Origin: Jaltomata sinuosa
Lineage: Eukaryota > Streptophyta > Magnoliopsida > Solanales > Solanaceae
Direction of reading: 5' to 3'
Length of the DNA: 64,000 bases
NCBI GenBank assembly: GCA_003996215.1
Contig: QJPP01001840.1
Span: 85,290 to 149,289 of the forward strand
Both the position numbers and the translations under genes were made by a program. The notes under the pieces are model-generated. The model made no database searches, was not told the origin of the DNA, and saw only the letters and a list, made by a program, of their open reading frames with translations. Below, in pieces: positions 1 to 10,980 of the stretch. The first letter of the stretch is position 1. Every line of letters begins with the position of its first letter.

Positions 1-588
1 GTTGACACGAGCATGGATGGATGGATGACACATATGATGTTCGTGAAAAGAGAAGCTTAGGAGTCGTGGGAGTGATGTGGATGAAGAAAAGAAGCCATTT
101 ATGCAAGTGGCTAGGCTTTAAATTCAAGAATCCACAAAGAAGACAACCAAACAAGGCCCTTGCCTCATTAAGGTCAATATTGTAAAAAGCCAATGTCTTC
201 TTATCTCCTTTAGTATAAATAGGATATTTCTTTATTTTGCAAAGAGTTTTTGATGAATATTGAATATTGAGCTTTGAAGCTTGTAGTTTCTAGGTATTTA
301 GCTTGTAGTTTCTAGGTGAAGCCTAGTATTAGTTGGTAATTTTAGTAGTGTGGATCTTAGAATTGTTGGTGAACTTCTTGGTCTGGTTAATCGAAGGTTG
401 CTCATTTGTGGTTTCTTGAGTTTCTTTGATTTTTCTCAAACTAGGGTTTGTGTTTGAATTATTGAATTCAATTGGGAGGTGAGGGTATCAAGTCCCTTGT
501 TGCCCATAAATTCAAGGGTTTGAATATTAACTCACATATCCTTCTTTTGTATTCTTTCCTTCTTGTTCTTCCCTTTTTTTCATTATCA
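1..588 (+). mobile_element. LTR-b fragment (5' end outside window), inserted in T1 integrase
   Basis: This is most of an LTR whose first roughly 22 bases lie outside the window. The same sequence occurs in inverted orientation at 53977-54590 and starts again at 63882. It ends in TTATCA at 588, the typical CRM-type LTR terminus. Downstream, the sequence is an integrase gene in mid-codon, so the LTR inserted into element T1. It carries a TATA-like box (214-221) and the block GACAACCAAACAAGGCCCTT (142-161), which is shared with the K-element LTRs. Whether it is a solo LTR or the 3' LTR of a complete element cannot be decided from this window. Confidence 0.85.
214..221 (+). promoter_or_regulatory. 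TATA box of LTR-b
   Basis: TATAAATA lies about 235 bases into the LTR. It is kept at the matching position in the inverted copy (54345-54352). The placement fits the U3 promoter of an LTR retrotransposon; transcription start is inferred, not seen. Confidence 0.6.
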
Positions 589-1462
589 TATATAGAGGGA
601 TTTGAGTACGGAGGTTCAGCTTAGTACTGCTTTCCATCCTCAGACAGATGGCCAGTCCAAGAGGACTATTTAGGTCCTGGAGGACATGCTTCAGGCTTGT
701 GTACTTGACTTTGGAGGTTCATGGGATCAGTTCGTGCCATTGGCCAAGTTCGCGTATATTAATAGCTTTCATTCGAGCATTAGCATGGCACTTTTCAAGG
801 CTTTATATGGTAGGCATTGTAGATTGATGATTGGTTGGATTGATGGGTTGGAGTCCAGACCACAGAGTACAAGACTTACTTAGAGATTCTTTGGATCGAG
901 TCAGTTTGATTCAGGATATACTTAGAGTGGCCCAGAGTGGGCAGAAGAGCTACGCCGATCATAGGCTTCGTGCCTTGGATTTCAGTGTTGGTGACCGAGT
1001 TTTCCTCCGAGTATCGCCCGTGAAGGGCGTGATGAGATTTGGTCGGCGTGGCAAGCTTAGCCCCAGGTTTATTGGGCCGTTTGAGATTCTATAGCAGATT
1101 GGTAGTGTTGCCTACATGCTAGCCTTGCCTCCAATGTTTTCAGCAGTTCACCCAGTCTTCCAATCTCGATGTTGTGCCAGTATATTCCATATGAGTCTCA
1201 TGTATTGCATTGGGATTCGGTTCAGTTAGATGAGAGGTTATCATTTGTTGAGGAGCCGATAGCTATTCTAGCCAGAGATATCAGGAGATTGAGATCTAGG
1301 GAGATACCGGTTGTGAAAGTTTAGTGGAGACATCATCCGATTGAGAAGGCTACTTGGGAGACCGAGAGTGAGTTACATGCTCAGTATCTGCAGTTGTTCG
1401 AGCCTTCAGGTACTCCCTTCTTCTTGACTTTTGAGGATGAAAGTCTTTTTAGTAGAGGATGT
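589..1462 (+). pseudogene. T1 pol remnant: end of integrase plus chromodomain tail
   Basis: The fragment starts in the integrase catalytic core just before the HPQTDGQ motif and runs through the integrase C-terminal region (FLRVSPVKGVMRFGRRGK) to a chromodomain-like end with WRHHPIEKATWETESE. It is colinear with T3 at 29740-30600 and very similar to it. The frame is broken by TAG codons at former glutamine positions (for example in TIQVLED and EILQ), a one-base insertion near 870 and a damaged stretch near 1165. The glutamate of the DDE triad is altered: the codon after GQS reads lysine. Everything upstream is lost beyond the inserted LTR-b. Assignment to the Tekay/Del clade rests on the long LTRs and the chromodomain tail. 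Confidence 0.85.
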
Positions 1463-2828
1463 TGTGATGATCCTTCCGGTCATCTTCGCATTTACGCATT
1501 CATTGTACTGTTAGAGCCTTCCTGTAGCAGCCCCAAGTCATTTATGGCTTGCTGGGACCGGTAGTTCGGTGCCATGGTCATTCGTTTGGTCGTTTTGGTT
1601 ATTTTGGCTGTTTGCCTATTTTAGAGCTTAAACTTAGAATATCATTGACTTTGGTCAATATTATTAGCTAACATGCTCGAAATTGAATTCTGACAGTTTT
1701 ATTAGCTTTGGAGCGATGAGTTTGGTCTAGTTGGACATTTAGTTGAGGCATGAGAACTTCCGATATGGGTTTTGTGTGGTTTTCTCAGTTTTCAGGCCAT
1801 TTAGAGTTGAAAGTGTAACTTCGTGTGACTTTTGATGATTGGAGTGTCGGATTCGAAATCCGACGATTCTGTCAGCTCCGGAATATTGAGTTTGGGCTAG
1901 GAAGAGGTTGGTTTGGGTTCCGGGTAAGTCGAACTCATTTCGAGCCTTTGAGTTCCTTTTCGTTAGTGTTGACTTGGGTCAATATTTCTCTGAAATGACC
2001 TTGTATGGAAGTTTCATCAATTTCGTTGAGTCTGGAATGTTGTTTTCACTCTGTTAGCAGTAATGGTTTTTGAATATTGGTTTTCGATTGTGCCCGGAAT
2101 GCCCCGTCGAGTTTTCTAAAAAGTACAAAAAATCAGCTGCAGGCAACAACTATTTATTGCTGTCATTTCATTTTTTCCAGCCCTTCTCCTCACTTTTCTC
2201 ACTCTAAAACTCAAAATTCTCTCCACCATTTAGCTCCAATTCAGTTCTAAACCTTGGGGAATTATTTGTTTGTCGATTATCCGTAGTTCTTTGCCTCTTG
2301 GTAAGTCATCTTCCCCAACTTGCCTTCTTCGGTTTTTCTCTTCATTCCTCCATTGATGCTCATGCAAAGCTTGGATTTTGTGATAGATTCTGCCCCCTAA
2401 GCTTGTGCATGTTCGTGGGTGTGAAGTTTTATCCGTCTTGGGTTGATTTTCCATCGTTTTGGTAAGTAATTCTTGCCCAATTTCCGTTTTTATTTTTGAA
2501 ATTTCCATTCTTTAAACCCCAACTTTACGGGCTATTTTGGGCGCCCTTTCCCTGGCCAACTGTGCTCAATTTTGGAGCATGCCTTCTTGGCATAGTTTGG
2601 GTCATCGTGGTTCTTTTCATTTTTGGTTACAGATTGTGGGCCCCGTGGGCCCTCTTTTGACCCAGATATTGACCCAGTTATAATTGTAGCAATATGGGTA
2701 TCTTTAGACTCATCTTAACATTTTATTCATGAATTTAATAGTTTGATTCTTGTTTGGAGCTTCTCAGAGCAGCTCGGCCTCAAATATCGTCGTTCCAGCA
2801 ACTTGTCATCAGACGACAGGTAGGTTAC

Positions 2829-3597
2829 ATCCCGAGGATAGCCCAGGCACCACCAGCTCCATTACCAGTTCCAACATCAGTTTCTTTGTCAGCTTCAGCC
2901 CCAGCTCAGTATTCAAATATTCGGGGTTTGTTACTTTAGCTATTGGGTATGATTGGGGAGCGTCCTTCTGAGACAGCCCAGACATCCGCTCAAGGGGCAA
3001 CCCTGGTTGTTCAGAGTTTAGGAGCGTAGCCTACTACTGCATCTCCCCGTGCTGAGGTTGTTCCAGTTCCATCGGTTGCCCAGCCTCTTGCTCCTCGCCC
3101 TACTATGACAAAGATGAAGCAGAAGGCCTTGGGTAGATTTCTGAGATTGGCACCACCGAGATTCGCTGGTAAATCGAGTCAGGGCCCATTTGACTTTATC
3201 ACTACCTGCGAGGAGATGTTGCACTATTTGAGCTTATTGGAGACTCACGGGGTGGGTTACACTTCATATCAGCTGGAGGGTCCAGCGAAGTTATGGTGGA
3301 GGGCACAGGTTGCTTGCAAGCCTTTTACATCACCTCCCTTGACCTGGTCTGAGTTTTATGAGGCCTTTATGGATAAGTTCTTGCCACAGAGTAACCGAGA
3401 GCGTCGGAGGGAGGAGTTCACTAGACTTTCTCAGGATACCATGACCGTCTAAGAGTATGAGACCCGGTTCCATCAGCTTGCTCCGTTTGGAGCCATAATT
3501 ATGCCTACTGAGGCCGACAGAGTCCATAGATTTGTTTGGGGGATACGGAGAGAGTTCAGAGAGCCTGCAGAGATACTGGTTGCTAGTGGTCAGTCAT
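2829..3597 (+). pseudogene. gag segment embedded in the T1 LTR
   Basis: Translation gives a Tekay-type Gag core: FLRLAPPRFAG, FDFITTCEEMLHYL, LEGPAKLWWRAQV, FYEAFMDKFLPQS and ETRFHQLAPF. It corresponds to T3 at about 25825-26570. It has the same orientation as the element. The frame has stops (for example TAA after DTMTV at about 3450) and no start of its own. Left junction: LTR sequence ending TAGGTTAC at 2828 passes directly into gag. Right junction: gag ending near GTCATT at 3597 passes into LTR sequence GTGTATATAT. It is not an independent gene. Confidence 0.85.
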
Positions 3598-3740
3598 TGT
3601 GTATATATCTTACTTGCTAGCCTTGTATGTTGCTTTCTGTTATCTTCCCTCTGGCCTAGTTCTTGTGTACCTTTTCGTTGATTTCTGTGACTATTTTCTT
3701 CTATTCTGTCTGCTTTTGCTCTTTTACCTTATATGTGCCC

Positions 3741-3760
3741 AGTCGGCCTATGATACCTAC
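3741..3760 (+). promoter_or_regulatory. Conserved LTR block (T1)
   Basis: AGTCGGCCTATGATACCTAC recurs almost unchanged in LTRs that otherwise differ strongly: 9084-9103, 24902-24921, 33526-33545, 39519-39538 and 40719-40738. Function unknown; conservation between families suggests a cis element. Confidence 0.45.
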
Positions 3761-4245
3761 TGAGTACCTTATGCTTCGTATTTGGTGCTCACCCTACCCT
3801 CTGCATCTTCTAGTGCTGATCCTAGTGTGGGCCATCGCCATTAGAGCGCCGGAGACTCATGCGGGGTGCTGTTTTGGGATCATCCAGGCTGAGGGTGAGC
3901 TCTTGGCATTCAGAGCTTGACTTTAGTTTATCCTTGATGTATTTTGTACTCTTATAGCTTCGGAGACATTATGTATATATTACTTTTGGACCCTTGTACT
4001 CCTAATGTAGTTTGTCTCTTATACACTATGATACCAGGTCTTTTGGGTTCGTTTAGATTCCGTTTTGCTTATATCTCTCTTGTATCTATTTTCTTTTCCT
4101 TATGCCCTTGCTTCCGCTTATGTACCGAATCTTTCGCTTAAACTGTTAGAAGGTAGCCCATTACTAACCATTCTGGGCTACGGGGATTGGTTCTCCTATT
4201 GGGGGATTGTAGGTGCCATCATGACTGAGAAATCAGGTCGTGACA

Positions 4246-5487
4246 CTGGCTAGACAAGTCCCTAAGGTGAGAGATGAAAATCTCAGGCTATGGTGAGCTT
4301 AGATGAAAATATAGTATTTTGTGCCTTAGAGATGGTTGGCTTCTCGTGGTTTGTTATATGGTAGTGCAGAGTCCATTTATGTATAGTCGACTACCGTAGA
4401 GTCCCATAGGAAGTTTTAAAATGGGTATTGGGTTCACAGAACTCCGGGTATAATAATTGCCTCATTAGGATTAATCTGTGTTGTCTAGAAAATAAAATAT
4501 GTTGTGAAATGAGGGATTTGGATGAGAAGTTGACATTCTAAAAATTGACATTCATGGTGACAAGGGGGCGCCTCATCACGATGGGTCACCACGATAAGAA
4601 ATGCTCCATCGCGATGAGGTGACGGGATAGTATACTTGTGCATTTTCAACTTTCCTGAGTTAGTTTCCCATAACTCTTATTTTGTTCTAGAGCTCTAAGA
4701 AGCAGTTCTCCAAAGAAACTAGGGCATTCTTCTTCATTTGAGGTAAATAATCCATAATACCTATTTGTTTATTGATTATTAATCTTTGTGAGACCTTTAG
4801 GTAGAGGATTAATGGGAAAGAACCCTATGGGTAAGCGCAATTTCACCTAGAATTGATCCTAAGTTATATTTTTATGAATTCTAACATGGAATTATTAGTT
4901 CTTAATATGATTAAGGCTGGTAGGGAACCTTGGATTCCATAAAGGTTAGACCTTTAGGCATAAACATGGCTAAAAAGAGATGAACTTGATTAGAAACCCT
5001 TTAGGTATTGATGTTATGAATGCTATGAGCCTAGTTATTAATTAATTAACCCTTGTGGAATGCTAGAAACCTCATTTATAGGTAGAATTGATGGGTTAAA
5101 TTCCCATGGCCTAAAACCAAGATTAAATGATTTATTACTCTTATATAATTGTTATTTATAGACCTTGAGCATTCCCAAGAGTTAAGAAAGGGCAAGGAGA
5201 TTTCATAGTAACTTGCAGGTGGTAATTTTTTACTCGAGGTAGGTTATAATTTTAATTAGAGTTGAGACTCATTTTATTACATTGTATGTGGTTGAATTAC
5301 GTGACTCGTGATTGGTCTTTGGACATTTTTAAATTACTTATGTTTTGTTCCTGTTATGCTTGGATGAATAAGCTAGATGTGCAGGAAGTGATGAGTGAGA
5401 TGAGATGAGTAAGTGTGAGTGTGTTTCGAGGCACTTTGTAAATCATGAGCTATAGGTCTGAGAACCTAATTGTTTGATATGGTTATT
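4246..5487 (+). repeat. Unassigned repeat-like DNA, probable old Tekay-type LTR
   Basis: No credible reading frame was found. It directly follows the T1 LTR end and forms the left flank of the hAT-like element. The right flank (40318-40866) contains the Tekay LTR block, so both halves probably belong to one old LTR retrotransposon split by later insertions. This is inference; no second copy is available here for alignment. Confidence 0.35.
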
Positions 5488-5495
5488 GATATAAT
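5488..5495. repeat. 8-bp target duplication of the hAT-like element, left copy
   Basis: GATATAAT here pairs with GATAAAAT at 40310-40317, matching at 7 of 8 positions. Eight bases is the typical duplication length of hAT transposons. Confidence 0.55.
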
Positions 5496-5940
5496 TAGGG
5501 GTGTGTATCAATCAGTTCGGCTCAGTTTTGTGTATTATTGATGCGGTTTATTAATTTTCAGTTGGTATACATACTAAACCGATAACCAAAACCAATAAGA
5601 TATTTGTTATGTATTTTTGGTTTATTGATTTGTGGTCCTTAACGGTTTAGTTTTTGGTTTAACCGATAAGAAAATGCTCCTCGAATTCTTTTTATTGCTT
5701 TCTTTTATTATTTTCATCTATTCATATATACACTACTTTCATGCATAAAAGCTTACACATATTATAAGTAGAAGCAAATTCAAATACATTATTACTAAAA
5801 ACAAACTTGTTTTCTATTTTTGCTAAGTAACAAACTTGAATGCAGTAACAACGATAGCGATCTCTAAAAAAGAAAAACAATGTCGCTTTATAGTTTACAT
5901 TGATGGGTAGAACCCCACTAAGCCAACGACTTGAGAAAAA
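5496..5940. mobile_element. Non-autonomous hAT-like transposon, left half
   Basis: The end TAGGGGTGTG mirrors CACACCCTTA at 40300-40309 (9 of 10 in inverted alignment). Internal stretches rich in GGTTTAGTTT/AACCGATAA (to about 5674) are again mirrored at 40133-40290, so the element could fold back. Joined over the 34-kb insertion of T2 it would be about 740 bp. It has no transposase, so it would be a MITE-like passenger. The superfamily call depends on the 8-bp duplication and the TAGGGGTG end. Confidence 0.55.
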
Positions 5941-6639
5941 TATAATGACCCTTCTGGTCATTCACGCATTTTCGCCTTCCTTGTACTGTTAGAGCTTACC
6001 TATAGTGGCCCCAAATTATTTATGGCTTGTTGGGATCAGTATCCCGGTGCCCGGCCCATTTGTTTGGTCTTATGGTTGTTTCCATATTTTAGAGCCTTAA
6101 CTTATGAAATCATTGACTTTAGTCAACATTCGTAGCAATCATGGTCAGAATCAAATTTTGACATTTCCTTTAGCTCCGGAGCATGGACTTTGGTCTAGTT
6201 GGACCTTTGGTCAGGATCTGGAATCTTTCAATTTGAAATTCTCTCCCTTTCTGTGTTTTCAGGCCAGTTAGGCTTGTAAGGTTGACTTTGGTCAATATTT
6301 GGAGAAGACAACCTCGGATGGAAAATTTGTCAGCGTTTTAGCTCCAAAATGTCACTTTTGGGCTAGAAGGACCATTGGTTTGGGTCCCGAGGCTTTTGGA
6401 CTCGCTTTGGGCCATGGAGTTCCATTTTGGAAAAGTTGGCCTAATGTTGGTTTTGGGCATAGGGCCCACTTTTCATTAAATTGACCTCTGTTGAGATTTT
6501 TGTTGATTCCATTGAGTCTGGAATGTCGTTTCTAGTTGGCTAGCTCAACTCGTTTGTGTTCGTAGGACCCCAGATGCATTCCCGAGGGCCTATCATTTGA
6601 AAATTTGCCTTAGCTTAGCTGCAGGTGTTGTTGACTGCT

Positions 6640-6820
6640 GGTGTGGCACAGCAGCGTGCACCTGGGCCGCGCCTGCGCTAGTGTGCTTGTGCCAGGGCAC
6701 CGCGTCTGCGCCAGGGTGCTCGCACGCCTTGGCATGCCTGTGCCCCTGCGCTGTGCTATCCACCTCAGTGCGAGTGCACCTGCTCCCGCATGGCCTCCCC
6801 TGCTCTTGGGCGTGGCAGCT
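6640..6820 (+). repeat. GC-rich minisatellite upstream of the T2 LTR TATA box
   Basis: A CpG-rich stretch of degenerate units around CCTGCGCC / TGTGCCAG stands out from the AT-rich surroundings. The 3' LTR copy (14505-14720) is longer by about 40 bases or more and has different unit order, so the array has changed length. Confidence 0.6.
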
Positions 6821-6827
6821 TATAAGG
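6821..6827 (+). promoter_or_regulatory. TATA-like box of T2 5' LTR
   Basis: TATAAGG lies directly downstream of the GC-rich array and is conserved at 14725-14731 in the 3' LTR. Confidence 0.5.
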
Positions 6828-9083
6828 CTGGCCTTTCTCCTTCTTCTTTAATTTATTTCATTATTTCCCCAAAACAATTTCTCCTTTAAATTAGCTCTAA
6901 AACCTCCATATTTCTACATTGATTATTCCAAAGGCTTGGAGGCTTGAATATTTTTTATTCTTGTTCGTTTGTTGGCTTCTAATCCGGTAAGTTTTCTCTT
7001 TAATTTCCGATTTTCTTCTTTATATCCCTCTTTGTTTCTTTTGATTCTTGGGTTTTTTTGAGTTCTTGTGTTGATGTAAATCTGCTCAATTTTGGCGCAT
7101 GTCCTCCTGGAAATATTGGGAACACTGTGGTGTTTTCATTTTCAGCTTTGGGTTGCAGGGCCCACGGGCCTCCTTGTTACCCGAATTTCATCCTAGCTAT
7201 ACTTATCAATATGGATACCATTGGCTTCGTCTTGATGAGTAGTTTATTATGTTGATAGTGTGTTCGCGAATCGAGGCTTCTCAGAGTAGTTTGAGCTTGG
7301 ACGATGTCGTTCTAGCAGCTAGTCGTCAGACGAAAGGTAGGTTACGGTCTTCCCTACCTTAGACTCTGCGTATATAGGCTATAACTGTATTAATTAGCAT
7401 CATTGGGTTGGGTATTCTAGATTGGAACCCCAAACCTTGTCTGTCTCTTTTGTTTGTATTATTTCCAACGTTGTTTGTAGCATTTGTTGTAGTATTATAA
7501 TATTACCCTTGTGGCCCCGTGTGGCCTTTGTATAAGTCCTTGGACCATAGATGGTGGAATATTTGGGAATATCCATGAGTCCCGGACATCAAGAGATTAT
7601 GTTAGGCTAGATATCTATGTTGTAAAGCTAATTGTGCCTGTGCAGGACCGATAGGTTATTTGTGAGCCATTGGGCTATTGTTTGTTTGTGATCATATCAT
7701 TCATGCAAAGGATTTTTCTGCATTATTGTACTATTACTTTGGCTGCGGGCCTACTATAAATGGTTTTCTAAACTTTGCATGGCCCGAGGGCCCATTTTCA
7801 GTATAAATGAATATAAAAGGATTTGAAACTAACTTTATGGACCTCCTTGGAGTAAAAGAGATAATATGATGGTTTTACCACTGGTTTTCTCACTGACACT
7901 AGACTCAGTTGTGCCGTAGCGCTAGACATATTTTTACTATGGATTTAGACTCAAATACTTATGGATTTAGACCAGGATACACTCCGGGCACCCTTATTGG
8001 GGTTTTTGAGACTTGATTCACTGATTCAGACTCGGATACACTCTGGGAAGATATTTTGAGATTCTGATTACTAGTTTAGACTCGGATACATTTTGAGTAG
8101 TTATACTTTGAGATTTCACATTCTATTTTAGTATGTGATCGAGGACCTCCATGGACCTTGCTGATCTGGACTAGGGGCTACGTGCTGAGTGTGCTGGAGA
8201 AGGGGTATATGGTGCAGTTGAGGTATATGGGGAAGTCCTTCTATAGATCCTACCTACTAGGCCTTTAGGCACCGGGGGTAGGTACATACAGGGCTACTAT
8301 CACACGGGTACCATCATATCATATCACATCATGCATATTATATCTGGATCTACCATTGTTTGTTGTTTGCTCAGTGTATGCTCCAGTAGTATGGGATGTC
8401 GAAGGGTTTGTTTTCACTTGATTATGTTGCTCGAGTGTATGGGCGCCCGTTGGGACTGTAGGTAGATTATATTACTTTTATCATATTGTAGAGCTTGTTA
8501 TGGCCTTCAGTTATTGGTGGTTTAGTAATTGGTATCCTAGTGTAGTACTTGTTAAAGGATTCCAATTATTAGTGGATTATTGGAGTTTATCCTATAGAGG
8601 CACTGGTTTTATGGCCTTCTTAGCACTCGTGAGTTAGCAAATTCCATTTTATCATGGTTCTAGTTAGTGGCTTTTCAGTCCTTATGGTGTAGATTATTCT
8701 ATCTTAGGGTGTTATTTGTGAGGTTGTATTTTGTCTATTCTTATCTTGAGAGTGTGTTTAGCTTTGATTTTGTTAGTTATATTGCTTCTAGCATGAGTAT
8801 GTTTACTTGCTTTCCTTCATTCCCTTTTTACTTAAGGTTACCGGCATACCGCCATTCTTCTTTAAACTCTCTCTTTATATATATTGTTGATTGCAAGGAT
8901 CCAAGTGCATTCTTATTTCCTTCACTTGTGTATTGTATCATATATATCTTTTGTGACTAGCATAGGATGTTTGTATTCTCTTGGTCTTCTATCCGTGCTA
9001 GTTTCCATGTGCTTTCTCTGTTGTTTCTGTGACTGCTTTCTTGATTATCTACTATTTACTGCTTTTATATCTTATATGTGCTC

Positions 9084-9103
9084 AGTCGGCCTATGATACC
9101 TAC
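9084..9103 (+). promoter_or_regulatory. Conserved LTR block (T2 5' LTR)
   Basis: AGTCGGCCTATGATACCTAC, identical to the T1 copy although the LTR around it is a different family. Confidence 0.45.
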
Positions 9104-9582
9104 TAGGTACCCGTTGCTTTGTAATTGGTGCTCATACTACACTTTTGCATCTTTCTTATGCAGATCTTAGTGTGAGCTTTCATCGTTGACTGCGTGAAGA
9201 CTCGTGAAGCTTTTGGATATTCTAGACTAGGGTGAGCTCCTGACGGCTGGGGCTTCACCATATCTCATATTTTGGCACTGCTACTCTTTGTTTATTTGGA
9301 GACAGTTATATATTCCATTTTGTTATCTCTAGCACTTGTATTCTATTAGAGGCTCCTGTACTATCAATACCAGGTCTTTGGGTTGGTTTAGTTTCTTTAT
9401 GCATCTATTTAGGTTGTTTGCTTCCGCGTTATTCTTTTTTATTTTTGCTTCTGCTTATTTCTGCTTATTGTGCGTGCTTGCTTAGGTGGTAGCCCATTAC
9501 TAACCATTCTGGGCTTTGGGGATTGGTCACCTACTGGGGTTGTAGGTGCCATCATGACTTGAGAAACTGAGTCGTGATAGCT

Positions 9583-9594
9583 TGGTATCAGAGC
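9583..9594 (+). promoter_or_regulatory. T2 primer-binding site (tRNA-iMet type)
   Basis: TGGTATCAGAGC, the complement of the 3' end of plant initiator tRNA-Met, begins three bases after the LTR end. Confidence 0.9.
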
Positions 9595-9787
9595 TCTAGG
9601 TTCACTGGTGTCATTGGTACAATAGCAAGTGTCTAAGTAGAGTCTCACATATTGGTATGTTGATGTCCGTATCCTATTTGTGGGAGACTACGGGGCATTA
9701 TTATGAAAAGTTCCCTATTCTTGGCTCCTTATCGTGTTTCCCTAGCTCTATCGACTTTTAAACTTCATTTGTTCCATTCCTTATCAG

Positions 9788-10980
9788 ATGCCTAGGATGA
9801 GTACGACAATGGGTGACGTTGAGGCTTCTGCGCTTGTTACTTCAGTGTTTCCTCCAATGTCAGGGTTTCAGGGTGAGAGTGTACCATATCAGTTAGAGGG
9901 TTTGGGGCCAGCGTAGCCTCCGGTAGGATATATGGCTACCCTTGTTCTTCAGGATACCGTGGCTAGGACTCTGAGTCTTCTGGAGGGTGTATCTGTACCA
10001 CAGGTAGGGGAAGTACCCAGATCTTTGAGCGGTGCTTCAGTTAGGTTTGAGGTTCTAGGTCTTCAGCAGGGTTGTATGTCAGTATTGGAGTATGAGGCGA
10101 GGTTTCACGAGGTGATTCGGTGCATTGCTAGGATTGTGCCTATAAAGTTTGAGAGAGTTAAGGGTTTTGTTAGAGAATTGATTTCACCGCTGCGTTTGGC
10201 GACCGAGCACTTAGTTACAGCTGGGACTATCTTTCTTCAGGTGGTTGATCAAGCTTGGGCTATTGAGGGGTTATGTCGTGAGGCTTATGGAGGTAGTGGT
10301 AAGAGGCGTTGTTGTTAGGGCAATTTCTGAGGTTCTCAGTCTCGGGTAGGGGATTCTTTGGTAGATATAGGTTTCATTGCTTTCTATCAAGTAGGCTAGT
10401 TTAAGTGGCTCCATAGGTCTTAGAGGGTGGTTATCAGAGCATGTTGAGTAGAGTATGCATGGTGTAGGTCAGGTTTCCTGGGATTTGCATTCAGGGTGTG
10501 TAGGCCATGTGGGTCGGTCAGGTTCAATGAGATCTTCATGTCATACTTCATCTGAGGCTGCTTTTAGTGTGGTAAGTGTGGGCACTTTCCTAGGGATTGC
10601 CCCATGATCACACCTTCCAGTTAGCAGGTCTTATCTCCAGGGCTCTAGTGCCACTGGCTAGAGGCAGTATGCAGGGTAGTAGGGGTGGCCCCAGGCAGCG
10701 AGAGGTATTGTGCAGGGTAGTAGGGGTGGTCCCCAGATGGTTAGCGGTGGCTTTCACTCAGGTGGTTTAGATATCTATCCAGAGTCGACAGGTACCATGC
10801 ATCAGAGCAGGGCTTCCTTGAGTTGTTATAGTTATGAAGTGATTGGGGACTTTTCTAGAGATTGTCCTCAGCACGGGATGATTAAGCCTTCAGCATCAAC
10901 TACTCAGTCCAGAGATAGACAGCGACAGTCCAATGCCTCTCTTGGCAGGCTCGAGGTAGAGGTTCCAGATATCGTTGCTG
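9788..10980 (+). pseudogene. T2 gag remnant
   Basis: An ATG at 9788 begins a frame that soon carries a stop (TAG near 9915). The Gag core is readable at 9932-10318: MSVLEYEARF, then RCIARIVPIKFERVKGFV and VVDQAWAIEGLCREAYGG. Two zinc-knuckle sites follow. The one near 10562-10606 keeps CGKCGHF and RDCP, but a TAG stands near its first cysteine. The one near 10830-10870 reads CYSYEVIGDFSRDC and has lost a cysteine and the histidine. The product would have been the capsid/nucleocapsid polyprotein. The copy cannot encode it now. Confidence 0.75.

Larger units (their letters stand above)
1463..4245 (+). mobile_element. T1 3' LTR, chimeric (contains a gag segment)
   Basis: The LTR starts TGTGATGATCC and ends GTCGTGACA, matching the ends of the T3 LTR (30602-34038). 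Positions 1463-2828 follow the first 1.37 kb of that LTR, and 3598-4245 follow its last 0.65 kb. The stretch between (about 2829-3597) is gag coding sequence instead of the roughly 1.4 kb of LTR found in T3. The LTR is therefore about 2.78 kb rather than 3.44 kb. Confidence 0.85.
5941..9579 (+). mobile_element. T2 5' LTR (3.6 kb)
   Basis: It starts TATAATGACC (the 3' copy keeps TGTAATGACC) and ends GTCGTGATA just before the primer-binding site. Colinear sequence occurs at 13798-14825 and 37371-40016. It contains a GC-rich minisatellite followed by a TATA-like box. Small open frames inside (for example 7058-7255 and 8667-9096) also occur in the 3' LTR and show no protein similarity I recognise. 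Confidence 0.9.

Noticed and set aside
3663..4253. Open frames with hydrophobic translations in T1 and again at 24760-25380 and 33399-34097
   Set aside because: They recur only because they lie in LTR copies. They use several phases and have no recognised motif.
8667..9096. Membrane-like open frames in T2 LTR
   Set aside because: The T/C-rich strand yields Leu/Phe/Cys/Ser-rich translations. The 3' LTR counterpart (39319-39531) is broken elsewhere.
9583..9594. tRNA-Met-like sequence
   Set aside because: It is a primer-binding site next to an LTR end; the cloverleaf is absent, as at 42101 and 56993.
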